Source of the DNA: Lachnospiraceae bacterium
GTDB taxonomy: Bacteria > Bacillota > Clostridia > Lachnospirales > Lachnospiraceae
DNA: 42,946 nucleotides
Direction of reading: 5' to 3'
Assembly: GCA_028696165.1 (NCBI GenBank)
Contig: JAQVHQ010000029.1
Location: forward strand, 1-42,946
The notes under the pieces were generated by a model. The model made no database searches. It worked only from the letters and a program-made list of their open reading frames with translations, and was not told the origin of the DNA. The position numbers and the translations under genes were made by a program. Of this stretch, positions 35,263-42,946 are shown piece by piece. Each line of letters begins with the position of its first letter. Positions within the stretch are counted from its first letter, which is position 1.

Positions 35263-36030
35263 TTACTGCTTATTACGAAGAGAACAAACCGTAATATTCT
35301 CCTGTTTTAAAGTCTGACGAATACGCTCTACAAAAGCTAAAGCTTTCACTCCATCTCCATGTACACAGATAGAATCCGCCTGAATATCAATATCTTTCCC
35401 GGTAATTGCGGTGACTTTACCTTCTTTTATCATCCGTACAACCCGTTTAATAGCATCTTCTTCATCGGTAATCATAGCCCCTTCTTTTCTGCGGTCCACC
35501 AGGCTTCCGTCCTCCTCATAAGCCCTGTCAGCAAACACTTCCAAAGCAACCGCCAGTCCCATATCTTTGGCTGCTCTTGCCAGTTCCCCACCGGACAGTG
35601 CCAGTACAATCAAGTTCTTATCATACTCATAAATAGCTTCACAGATCCCCTTTGATAGCGCATAATCCTTTGCTGCCATATTATAAAGCGCACCGTGTGG
35701 TTTCACATGCTGTAAAGAGACTCCCTGTGCTTTGCACATACCTCCAATAGCACTGATCTGATAAAGTGTATATGCCTTCGCCTCTGCCGGACTAATCTGC
35801 ATCACTCTGCGTCCAAATCCCATAAGATCCGGCATCCCGGGATGCGCACCAACTTCTACACCCTTCTCTTTTGCCATACGGATTGTCTTTTCCATAACCA
35901 ATGGGTCTGAGGCATGAAAACCGCAGGCCACATTGGCAGAAGTCACATGGGATATTACAGCTTCGTCATTTCCAATCTTATAAGCGCCAAAGCTCTCTCC
36001 CAGGTCGCTGTTTAAATCTACTGTATACAT
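35263..36030 (-). CDS. pxpA: 5-oxoprolinase subunit A (LamB/YcsF family)
   Basis: A 255-residue LamB/YcsF protein, subunit A of the ATP-dependent prokaryotic 5-oxoprolinase PxpABC, which opens 5-oxoproline to glutamate. Motifs: [39 protein letters not shown] and [11 protein letters not shown], holding the metal/active-site His and Asp residues. It is the last gene of the cluster, separated from pxpB and pxpC by biotin carboxylase and carrier protein genes, and starts 15 nt after accC. Confidence 0.95.
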   Translation of the reverse strand: MYTVDLNSDLGESFGAYKIGNDEAVISHVTSANVACGFHASDPLVMEKTIRMAKEKGVEVGAHPGMPDLMGFGRRVMQISPAEAKAYTLYQISAIGGMCKAQGVSLQHVKPHGALYNMAAKDYALSKGICEAIYEYDKNLIVLALSGGELARAAKDMGLAVALEVFADRAYEEDGSLVDRRKEGAMITDEEDAIKRVVRMIKEGKVTAITGKDIDIQADSICVHGDGVKALAFVERIRQTLKQENITVCSLRNKQ

Positions 36031-36045
36031 CTTCTTACTCCTTCG

Positions 36046-37392
36046 CTAATCCAATTTCATCAATTTCTCAATAAAACCGGTATCTGCCTTACCTTCACAG
36101 AATACCGGATGTTTCATAATGCCATACTGAAAATCCAGATTCGTCTGTACGCCCATAATAACCATCTCATCCAGAGCAGAACGCATCTTCTGCAATGCTG
36201 CTTCACGAGTAGGGGCATGTACAAGTACTTTCGCTATCATACTATCATATTCTGATGGAATTGTATATCCCGTATATAAAGCAGTATCCACACGCACACC
36301 ATTTCCAGCCGGAAGATGCATATGGGTAACTGTGCCCGGACTTGGCATAAAGTTTTTCTCAGGAATTTCCGCATTGATACGACACTCTATGGCATGTCCG
36401 CGAAGCAGTACATCCTCCTGTTTGAAGCTTAACTCCTGTCCCATGGCTATTCTAATCTGTTCTATGATCAAATCTGTACCGGTCACTAATTCTGTCACAC
36501 CATGCTCTACCTGAATTCTGGTATTCATCTCCATAAAGAAGAATTCTCTCTGCGGATTCAAAATAAACTCTATAGTTCCCGCATTAGTATATCCCACCGT
36601 CTTTGCAGCAAGAACAGCGTACCGGTTCATCTCTTCTCTCATCTTGGGTGTGATTGCCGGAGATGGTGACTCTTCTATCAATTTCTGATGATTTCTCTGT
36701 ACCGAACAATCACGTTCTCCCAGGGCTGCCACATTTCCAAAATTGTCTGCTATAATCTGAATCTCCACATGCCTTGGATTTTCCACAAATCGCTCGATAT
36801 ACATGGTATCATCGCCAAAAGCGTTGGCAGATTCTCTCTGAGCCATATTAAACTGAAATTCGAATTCGTCTGGTCCTAAGGCCACACGCATACCCTTGCC
36901 GCCACCGCCGGAAGAAGCTTTAATCATAACGGGATAACCAATCTTTTCTGCCAGTTTTTCCCCTACTGCTGCGTCATATACAGGTTCCTTTGTTCCTGGT
37001 ACTACCGGAACGCCTGCATCCATCATGGTTTTTCTAGCCTGGGATTTATTACCCATGCGATCTATAACTTCCGCTGTAGGTCCGATAAATGTGATATGAT
37101 TTTCTTCACACATACGCACAAAGGTACTGTTTTCTGAAAGGAATCCAAAACCCGGATGAATGGCATCCGCCCCCATATTCTGGGCTGCTGCGATAATACG
37201 CTCCATATTCAGATAATTATTTCTGGCAGGGCCCTCTCCGATACAGATACGCTGATCTGCCAGTTTTACATGCAGACTCCTGGCATCTTCTTTGGAATAA
37301 ACAGCCACACTGCGGATTCCCATGTTACGGCAGGCCCGGATGATGCGTACTGCAATCTCTCCACGATTTGCAATTAATATTTTCTTAAACAT
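36046..37392 (-). CDS. accC: Biotin carboxylase (AccC-like)
   Basis: A 448-residue ATP-grasp biotin carboxylase that carboxylates biotin on a carrier protein using bicarbonate and ATP. Motifs: FKKILIANRGEIAVRIIRAC, the glycine-rich loop MIKASSGGGGKGMR, GERDCSVQRNHQKLIEESPS and MEMNTRIQVEHGVTE (HGV instead of the usual HPV). GGAGGAG precedes the start. The acetyl-CoA carboxyltransferase genes accA and accD are absent; instead it sits among pxpA, pxpB and pxpC, whose KipI/KipA folds are the carboxyltransferase part of urea carboxylase. It may thus serve a different carboxylase. Confidence 0.93.
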   Translation of the reverse strand: MFKKILIANRGEIAVRIIRACRNMGIRSVAVYSKEDARSLHVKLADQRICIGEGPARNNYLNMERIIAAAQNMGADAIHPGFGFLSENSTFVRMCEENHITFIGPTAEVIDRMGNKSQARKTMMDAGVPVVPGTKEPVYDAAVGEKLAEKIGYPVMIKASSGGGGKGMRVALGPDEFEFQFNMAQRESANAFGDDTMYIERFVENPRHVEIQIIADNFGNVAALGERDCSVQRNHQKLIEESPSPAITPKMREEMNRYAVLAAKTVGYTNAGTIEFILNPQREFFFMEMNTRIQVEHGVTELVTGTDLIIEQIRIAMGQELSFKQEDVLLRGHAIECRINAEIPEKNFMPSPGTVTHMHLPAGNGVRVDTALYTGYTIPSEYDSMIAKVLVHAPTREAALQKMRSALDEMVIMGVQTNLDFQYGIMKHPVFCEGKADTGFIEKLMKLD

Positions 37393-37411
37393 GGTTCTCC
37401 TCCTTTCGCCC

Positions 37412-37840
37412 TTATAATTTCTTTACGCGAAACAGAGGCTGACCATATTCCACTTTCTGTTCGTTACTTACTAATATTGCTTCAATCTCACAATCGTATT
37501 CACAGTCAATCTCATTCATCATCTTCATAGCCTCTAAGATGCAGACCGTACGTCCTGCCTTGATGATATCTCCGACTTTTACAAATGCCGGTACATCAGG
37601 AGCTGCAGCACTGTAAAATGTACCTACAATTGGTGATGTAATAAATAATTCTTCTTCCTCTGGCTCCTCCTGAGTCTGTACCGTGGTCACTGGGTCCATA
37701 GCCATATTCTCTCCAACCTGTGGTGCCGCATATTTTTGTTTGCTCATGGAGATTTTCAGATTTCCTTCTTTAATGGTCAACTCTGTCAATGATGAATTTT
37801 CTAATATTTTAACTAAGCCTTCAATCTTTTCTAAATCCAT
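37412..37840 (-). CDS. accB: Biotin carboxyl carrier protein
   Basis: A 142-residue BCCP. The C-terminal biotinyl domain (about 68-142) carries the biotinylated Lys in EAMKMMNEIDCEYDCEIEAI, preceded by a Gln/Glu-rich linker and a short N-terminal helical dimer region. Immediately followed by accC (19 nt). It serves the neighbouring biotin carboxylase; the final acceptor is open because no accAD is present. Confidence 0.94.
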   Translation of the reverse strand: MDLEKIEGLVKILENSSLTELTIKEGNLKISMSKQKYAAPQVGENMAMDPVTTVQTQEEPEEEELFITSPIVGTFYSAAAPDVPAFVKVGDIIKAGRTVCILEAMKMMNEIDCEYDCEIEAILVSNEQKVEYGQPLFRVKKL

Positions 37841-37916
37841 TTTTGTACCTCACTTTTTCTTTTATATTTACTCTTTTCTGTAGAATGGATATTCAAAATC
37901 CACTTCACAGCTTTTT

Positions 37917-38921
37917 TTATTCAAATAATGTACTGACACGCTTTGCCACCAGTCTGCTGTCTAATACTTCTTTACATGGTTTATGAATCAGCTTTCTCAA
38001 CTCATCCATTTCCTTGATTTCTTCAAGGAGCAGTCTCTGCGCTTCCTGAACTGAAATCGCCTGAAAATGAACTTTATAATCAGTCTTGGCCTGTACCAGT
38101 TTTGGTATATCCACAGATGCTACAGTGGCAATCTTAGCATATCCACCAGTTGTCTGACGGTCTGCCAGAAGTATGATAGGCTTTCCGTGAGACGGTACCT
38201 GTACAGATCCAAAAGTAATTCCATCTGAAATAATATCCGCTGTATCCTTATATGCAATAAACGGACCTTCCAGGCGGCATCCCATACGGTCAAAATCCGC
38301 TGTTACCATATATTCTTCATTTAAAAAAGTCTCAATTCCCTGTTTAGTAAAATGATCATCCTGCGGTCCCATAACAACTCGAAGAGTAACTTTCTCTTCT
38401 TCAAAGATATCTCCTTCTACCTGTCTTGATAGGAAATACGGCAAATATCTTCGTTTGATACGGAACCCTATATAATCTTCTTCCTTTAGTTTTCTCCCCT
38501 TAAATCCACCAATATGACTGCGGCAGTTAGTCGAACGGCTGCCCATAACTACCGGTATATCCAGATAACTGGAAAATGCGATATAGGTTCTGCTTCCGCT
38601 TCTTGCACTGTTAAGCTGTAAAATATCACCCTTATGCATATAAATAGCTGTATACATAGGTGCCGGTTTCTTATTAATCGTCGGCTGCATATCTGCCCCT
38701 GTAATGGCAATAATTGTCTCAGAAGTAAATTCCAGTTTTGGTCCAATAAAAGTTGCTTCTAATACCGGCTCATTCTCTGGATTGTCTAATAAAAGATTCG
38801 CTATTTTAAAAGAACGGATATCCATAACTCCTGTCACACCAAACCCCTGACTCTGATACCCTGTTCTTCCCAGATCCTGTACCGTAGTCAGCATTCCGGG
38901 TTTTAATATTCGAATTCCCAC
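37917..38921 (-). CDS. pxpC: 5-oxoprolinase subunit C (KipA/YcsJ family)
   Basis: A 334-residue KipA-type protein (COG1984), subunit C of PxpABC. Family features: GIRILKPGMLTTVQDLGRTG at the N-terminus, and ADRQTTGGYAKIATV near 250. It starts with GTG at 38921, with AGGAGG upstream inside the end of pxpB and only 2 nt between genes. The same fold forms half of the carboxyltransferase domain of urea carboxylase, relevant to the adjacent accBC. A 76-nt gap precedes accB. Confidence 0.93.
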   Translation of the reverse strand: MGIRILKPGMLTTVQDLGRTGYQSQGFGVTGVMDIRSFKIANLLLDNPENEPVLEATFIGPKLEFTSETIIAITGADMQPTINKKPAPMYTAIYMHKGDILQLNSARSGSRTYIAFSSYLDIPVVMGSRSTNCRSHIGGFKGRKLKEEDYIGFRIKRRYLPYFLSRQVEGDIFEEEKVTLRVVMGPQDDHFTKQGIETFLNEEYMVTADFDRMGCRLEGPFIAYKDTADIISDGITFGSVQVPSHGKPIILLADRQTTGGYAKIATVASVDIPKLVQAKTDYKVHFQAISVQEAQRLLLEEIKEMDELRKLIHKPCKEVLDSRLVAKRVSTLFE

Positions 38922-38923
38922 TG

Positions 38924-39652
38924 TTAAGCACCTCCTTTATGAACGGTGCACTCGTATTCATTTCGTTCCACCAGTTCTTTAATTCTATCATATTCAGCCT
39001 CATCCACAGGCACAAATCGAATGTAATCTCCTGCTTCAAATAAAATCGGAACTTCCCTATCCGGATCATAAGTCTTTACCGGCGTCATTCCTATCAGCTG
39101 CCATCCTCCAGGCGAATCTAAGGGATAGATGCCCGTCTGAGAACCACCGATTCCTACACTCCCTGCGCTGATTTTAATTCTTGGATTGGCCAGACGTGGG
39201 GTATGAAGACGTTCATCCAGGCCACCCAGATAAGAAAATCCAGGCAAAAATCCCAGCATATAAATCAGGTAATCCTTAGAGGAATGCAGCGCAATAACCT
39301 CTTTTGGTGTCATATTCGCATGTTTAGCCACAGTGTCCATATCTGGTCCATATTCGCCGCCATAACATACAGGTATCTCTATAACCCGCTTTTCATTCTC
39401 CTCAGATGCAGTATCCACTCTAAGAAGCTGCTCCATACGTGTTTTAATCTCTTCGTAAGTAATGATTCTTGGATCATAACTTACAAGCAGTGAACAAAAG
39501 GCCGGAATCACATCCACCACACCCTCCACATGCTGTTCTTTCATCAACTGGACAAGATTTGTAATCCGTCGGTTTATATCCGGACTGATTTCATTTCCAA
39601 ACTCCAGCAGTATGGCAGAATCACCTGCCGTTAAGATTCTTATATCCTGCAT
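38924..39652 (-). CDS. pxpB: 5-oxoprolinase subunit B (KipI/YcsJ-partner family)
   Basis: A 242-residue KipI-type protein (COG2049), subunit B of PxpABC. Motifs include GDSAILLEFGNEIS, VCYGGEYGPDMD, FLPGFSYLGGLDERL and PLDSPGGWQLIGMTP. AAGGAG 7 nt before the ATG supports the start. In Bacillus, KipI was named as an inhibitor of kinase A, but in this gene context 5-oxoproline hydrolysis is the better call. A strong transcript hairpin lies between it and the transporter gene upstream. Confidence 0.94.
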   Translation of the reverse strand: MQDIRILTAGDSAILLEFGNEISPDINRRITNLVQLMKEQHVEGVVDVIPAFCSLLVSYDPRIITYEEIKTRMEQLLRVDTASEENEKRVIEIPVCYGGEYGPDMDTVAKHANMTPKEVIALHSSKDYLIYMLGFLPGFSYLGGLDERLHTPRLANPRIKISAGSVGIGGSQTGIYPLDSPGGWQLIGMTPVKTYDPDREVPILFEAGDYIRFVPVDEAEYDRIKELVERNEYECTVHKGGA

Positions 39653-39672
39653 TATTTTACTCCTTTACTCTT

Positions 39673-39744
39673 TGTGCACAAAAGGATGTAATCTGTCTCT
39701 GACTACACCCTTTTGCGCACAATTAGGGCACCTGCCCTTTATTT
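39673..39744 (-). promoter_or_regulatory. Intercistronic hairpins between transporter and pxpB
   Basis: Arms 39673-39690 and 39704-39721 form 18 pairs in the leftward transcript, two of them G.U (the same sites are A-C mismatches on the other strand). A smaller hairpin, GGGC/GCCC near 39725-39735, precedes it in the transcript. Neither has a good T-run. A processing, stability or partial attenuation role between the first gene and the rest of the operon is plausible. Confidence 0.6.
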
Positions 39745-39766
39745 TATTAATTATTTTGTACAATCC

Positions 39767-40969
39767 TTATGCAAACAGATTTCCCAGGTTTGCCAAAGAA
39801 GTAATTCCCAGATAAGCTGCCAGACATACTACAATAATTCCCAATATAAAAAGCCATCGTGGATGTCTGTAACCTTCTCCCATAATATTTTTCTTCTGAG
39901 ATGCAACCAGACATACACCTAAAGTTACAGGAAGTATTAATCCATTTAGGGCACCTGCAAGAACCAGAAGTTTTGCCGGCTGTCCTAAGAAAGCCATAAC
40001 AACAGTTGACAGTGCAATGAATCCTATGGTAATCCATTTTTCATTCTGTGCAATAACCGGATGCAGTGTCTTTAAGAAAGATACGGAAGTATATGCTGCA
40101 CCAATAACAGAAGTAACAGCTGCACACAAAAGTACCAGACCAAAGAAACGGTATCCTAACTGACCTGCCCCCTGCTTGAATGCATCCGCTGCCGGATTTG
40201 CAGAATCTAATGTCACACCTTTGACAACCACACCAAAGATAGCCAGGAATAAGAAGATACGTACAACCGTAGCAATTCCAATTCCCATGATAGAACTCTT
40301 CGTGATTTCACCTAAGTTTTCTTTCTTCGTAATACCGCCATCAATCAAACGATGTGCACCGGCAAATGTAATATATCCACCAACGGTTCCACCAAGTAAA
40401 GTCAGAATAGCCGGGAATAAAGCTACCGGACCTGAAGAAGGGATAAAGGTTTCCTTTATAGCTGTACCAACAGGTGGTTTAACAATTACAATTACGATAA
40501 AGATTACAACTATCATGACTCCGCCTAAGATCTTTGTCAAGGTATCCATAGCTTTTGTCGCATTTTTCAAAAGGAATACAACGATAGCAATACATCCTGT
40601 GAGAATGCATCCAACAGTTGTCGGTAATCCCAATAAGGTATTAAAGCCCAGGGAACCACCACCAACATTACCGATGTTAAATACAAGACCACCTAAGACA
40701 ATCAATACTGCCACAAAGTAGCCAAGCCCCGGTAATAGCTTGTTTGCCACGTCCTGTCCACGCATACCAGAGACACACAATACACGCCATACATTCAACT
40801 GAACCACCACAGACAGCAGAATAGAAACTAAGATAACAAATCCGAAACTTCCCTGAAAATCATTGGTAAACTTCGCTGTCTGGGTAAGAAAACCAGGACC
40901 AATTGCTGATGTTGCCATGATGAAAGCTGCACCTAAGAGTGCGCCTCCGTTCTTTTTCTTTTCAACCAT
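39767..40969 (-). CDS. NRAMP-fold transporter (YcsG-like), probable 5-oxoproline or related solute carrier
   Basis: A 400-residue membrane protein with about eleven helices and an NRAMP-related sequence. The canonical metal motifs DPGN (helix 1) and MPH (helix 6) are absent: helix 1 reads SAIGPGFLTQTAK, and helix 6 reads ITFAGAHRLIDGG. It heads the cluster with the 5-oxoprolinase genes; Bacillus YcsG, in the kip/ycsF operon, belongs to the same group. Import of 5-oxoproline or a similar organic acid, rather than a metal ion, is inferred. GGAGGA precedes the ATG. Confidence 0.85.
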   Translation of the reverse strand: MVEKKKNGGALLGAAFIMATSAIGPGFLTQTAKFTNDFQGSFGFVILVSILLSVVVQLNVWRVLCVSGMRGQDVANKLLPGLGYFVAVLIVLGGLVFNIGNVGGGSLGFNTLLGLPTTVGCILTGCIAIVVFLLKNATKAMDTLTKILGGVMIVVIFIVIVIVKPPVGTAIKETFIPSSGPVALFPAILTLLGGTVGGYITFAGAHRLIDGGITKKENLGEITKSSIMGIGIATVVRIFLFLAIFGVVVKGVTLDSANPAADAFKQGAGQLGYRFFGLVLLCAAVTSVIGAAYTSVSFLKTLHPVIAQNEKWITIGFIALSTVVMAFLGQPAKLLVLAGALNGLILPVTLGVCLVASQKKNIMGEGYRHPRWLFILGIIVVCLAAYLGITSLANLGNLFA

Positions 40970-41232
40970 ACTATATCCTCCTCAGATTTGGGATGTTGCG
41001 TAACTTTAATTCTTTATATATATGTGCAGTCTATATAAAAAATTTTCTATGGTTACTGTATCCCTTACTATAGTACTAAATTATATTTCAATTTTACAAA
41101 ATTTTCAAGCAATTTTCTTTTTGCTTTGCACAATTTAATGTTTTCAGCTGACAATTTCCTTATTTTTTACTTCTTTTTTGATTTTATTCGTATTATCATA
41201 CTAGAATATACGCAAATATTACTATAATTTAA

Positions 41233-41249
41233 CTCAGATTATATCTGAG
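41233..41249 (-). terminator. Short hairpin after the ABC-F gene
   Basis: CTCAGAT (41233-41239) pairs with ATCTGAG (41243-41249), 11 nt beyond the ABC-F stop. On the minus strand a TTAAATTATA stretch follows, so it is a weak terminator at best. The rest of 40970-41230 is A/T-rich and must hold the transporter promoter, but no clear -35/-10 pair stands out. Confidence 0.4.
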
Positions 41250-41260
41250 AAATTGTGTAA

Positions 41261-42817
41261 TTATATAATTTTTGTCGTCCACTTAGAGCAATCCCACACC
41301 TCTGAGACCACATCCTGATAAAACTCAGGTTCATGACAGATTAAGAGTATACTTCCTTTGTATGCCAGGAGTGCTCTCTTAAGTTCGTCCTTTGCTTCCA
41401 CATCCAGATGATTCGTCGGCTCATCTAAAAGCAGAATATTTGTCTCCTGATTAATAAGCTTACAAAGCCTTACCTTAGCCTGTTCTCCACCACTTAATAC
41501 CTGTACCTGACTTTCAATATGCTTGGTTGTCAGACCACATTTTGCCAGTGCGGAACGCACTTCATACTGAGATAGGGAAGGAAATTCTTTCCAGATTTCC
41601 TCTATACAGGTAGTTCTGTTTCCCGGTGCCATCTCCTGCTCAAAGTATCCAATCTGTAAGTTTTCCCCCAGTTCCACGGACCCTTTGAGCGGTTTAATCA
41701 GACCCAGAATACTCTTTAGAAGTGTTGTCTTACCAATTCCATTCGCTCCCACCAGTGCAATCTTATGACCTCGTTCCATGGACAAATTCAATGGTTTTGA
41801 CAGTGGTTCATCATATCCAATTACCAGATTCTCTGTCTCGAAGATATATTTGCCCGGTGTACGGCCCTGTTTAAAATTAAATTCCGGCTTTGGCTTTTCA
41901 GCTGCAAGTTCAATGACATCCATCTTGTCTAATTTCTTCTGTCTGGACATGGCCATATTACGTGTAGCTACTCTGGCTTTATTTCGTGCTACAAAGTCCT
42001 TTAATTCATTGATCTCCTGCTGCTGTTTCCGATAAGCGGCCTCAAGCTGGGATTTTTTAACAGCATATACTTCCTGGAATTTATCGTAATCGCCCACGTA
42101 GCGATTCAGTTCCTGATTTTCCATATGATAGATTAAATTAACCACTTCATTTAAAAATGGAATATCATGAGAAATCAGAATAAATGCATTTTCATAATCC
42201 AGAAGATACCGCTTCAACCAGGCTATATGAATCTCATCCAGATAATTTGTCGGCTCATCTAACAATAAAATATCCGGTTTTTCCAAAAGCAGTTTTCCAA
42301 GAAGAACCTTCGTACGCTGTCCACCGCTTAAATCCGTCACATCCTTATCAAGTCCGATTTCCAGAAGACCTAAAGCTCTTGCCACCTCTTCTACCTTCGC
42401 ATCAATCACATAAAAATCATGCAGCGTAAGGGTATCCTGAATCGTCCCTAACTCATCCATAAGACGCTCCATCTCATCTGCATCCACCTCACCTAAGCGG
42501 TCGCAGATTTGATTCATATGTTCCTCCATATCATAGAGATATGCAAATGCGGATTTCAATACATCCTCTATGGTCATACCTTTCTCCAAGACTGTATGCT
42601 GGTCTAAATATCCCACACGGACATTTTTCGCCCACTCCACCTTACCTTCATCCGGCATAAGCGATCCTGTTACAATATTTAAAAAGGTTGATTTTCCTTC
42701 TCCATTTGCTCCCACCAGGCCAATGTGTTCTCCTTTCAGAAGACGAAATGACACATCCGTAAAAATTGCTCTGTCTCCAAATCCATGAGACAGATGTTCT
42801 ACATTCAATATACTCAT
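41261..42817 (-). CDS. ABC-F family ATPase (ribosome-associated type)
   Basis: A 518-residue soluble protein with two ABC ATPase domains and no membrane segment, the ABC-F pattern of ribosome-binding translation factors. Domain 1: Walker A GLVGANGEGKST (about 34-45), signature DLSGGQR, Walker B ILLLDEPTNYLDE. Domain 2: GANGIGKTT (about 354), signature LSGGEQ, LLLDEPTNHLDVEA. The basic linker between (about 240-300, rich in Lys/Arg/Gln) would reach the ribosomal P/E-site region. It resembles housekeeping YkpA/EttA-like members more than known resistance proteins, but this cannot be settled by eye. Confidence 0.92.
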   Translation of the reverse strand: MSILNVEHLSHGFGDRAIFTDVSFRLLKGEHIGLVGANGEGKSTFLNIVTGSLMPDEGKVEWAKNVRVGYLDQHTVLEKGMTIEDVLKSAFAYLYDMEEHMNQICDRLGEVDADEMERLMDELGTIQDTLTLHDFYVIDAKVEEVARALGLLEIGLDKDVTDLSGGQRTKVLLGKLLLEKPDILLLDEPTNYLDEIHIAWLKRYLLDYENAFILISHDIPFLNEVVNLIYHMENQELNRYVGDYDKFQEVYAVKKSQLEAAYRKQQQEINELKDFVARNKARVATRNMAMSRQKKLDKMDVIELAAEKPKPEFNFKQGRTPGKYIFETENLVIGYDEPLSKPLNLSMERGHKIALVGANGIGKTTLLKSILGLIKPLKGSVELGENLQIGYFEQEMAPGNRTTCIEEIWKEFPSLSQYEVRSALAKCGLTTKHIESQVQVLSGGEQAKVRLCKLINQETNILLLDEPTNHLDVEAKDELKRALLAYKGSILLICHEPEFYQDVVSEVWDCSKWTTKII

Positions 42818-42831
42818 ATTATAATTAGTGT

Positions 42832-42899
42832 CTGCTGATTAAACAGTTTGCGGCTCAAAATCAGCAGGTGTATTCTATCAGTCCCAAAATCCAAATCAA
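42832..42899 (-). promoter_or_regulatory. Promoter and leader hairpin of the ABC-F gene
   Basis: On the minus strand TTGATT (complement of 42894-42899), a 16-nt spacer and TAGAAT (complement of 42872-42877) form a promoter. The leader then folds: CTGCTGATT (42832-42840) is the perfect complement of 42859-42867, a 9-bp stem with an 18-nt loop, ending 14 nt before the start codon. Several ABC-F resistance genes are controlled by leader attenuation; no leader peptide was recognised here. A separate small dyad, GAATCTT/AAGATTC, lies at 42920-42936. Confidence 0.5.
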
Positions 42900-42946
42900 G
42901 ACAAAATGTATTCGTGCCTGAATCTTAAAAAGATTCGTCACAAATA

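Overview
The window looks like chromosomal DNA of a low-to-moderate G+C gut Firmicute, most likely a Lachnospiraceae member (Blautia/Dorea/Ruminococcus-like; inferred). The grounds are AGGAGG ribosome binding sites, TTGACA/TATAAT promoters, single-chain PurL, class II GalT, the pyrH-frr-uppS-cdsA-dxr-rseP order, and a PxpABC/AccBC cluster. I see no phage, insertion sequence or CRISPR array. Most genes lie on the minus strand.

Layout. 1-324: structured non-coding DNA with a perfect 27-bp inverted repeat. 325-6222: an MMPL/RND exporter and a repeat-rich anchored partner, divergent from a TetR gene; a near-perfect pair of operators brackets the exporter promoter. 6256-8743: ispF with an unusual Cys tail, an S1-domain RNA-binding protein and a coiled-coil lipoprotein. 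9001-9210: tRNA-Val and tRNA-Met with promoter and terminator. 9645-16383: threonine dehydratase, purL, a divergent LysR regulator and a Uma2-type protein. 16748-16940: long hairpin element A. 16952-22073: a six-gene leftward operon of circularly permuted ATP-grasp, alpha-E protein, transglutaminase, two AstE/AspA-like proteins (one without its zinc histidines) and RidA. 22297-27797: the pyrH-to-rseP housekeeping operon. 27950-33274: CapA-like phosphoesterase, an AraC regulator divergent from galK, and galT. 33275-33989: C-rich 75-bp tandem repeats and long hairpin element B. 33990-35170: split ThrE-type exporter. 35263-40969: 5-oxoprolinase PxpABC with biotin carboxylase, biotin carrier protein and an NRAMP-fold transporter. 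41261-42817: ABC-F ATPase with a leader hairpin.

The two observations most worth following are the long hairpin elements and the ATP-grasp operon. Elements A and B each follow a leftward gene's stop codon by 11 and 17 nt. Their flanking stems are largely unrelated in sequence, yet both keep the same 13x13 internal loop between TTGATA/TATCAA, and the next stem shows compensatory changes. Arm differences of the C/T type would become G.U pairs only in the leftward transcript, which suggests a structured 3'-UTR RNA. The ATP-grasp/alpha-E/transglutaminase set is a known but functionally obscure association; here it carries an active-looking and an inactive-looking AstE-like pair plus RidA, behind tandem 24-bp direct repeats.
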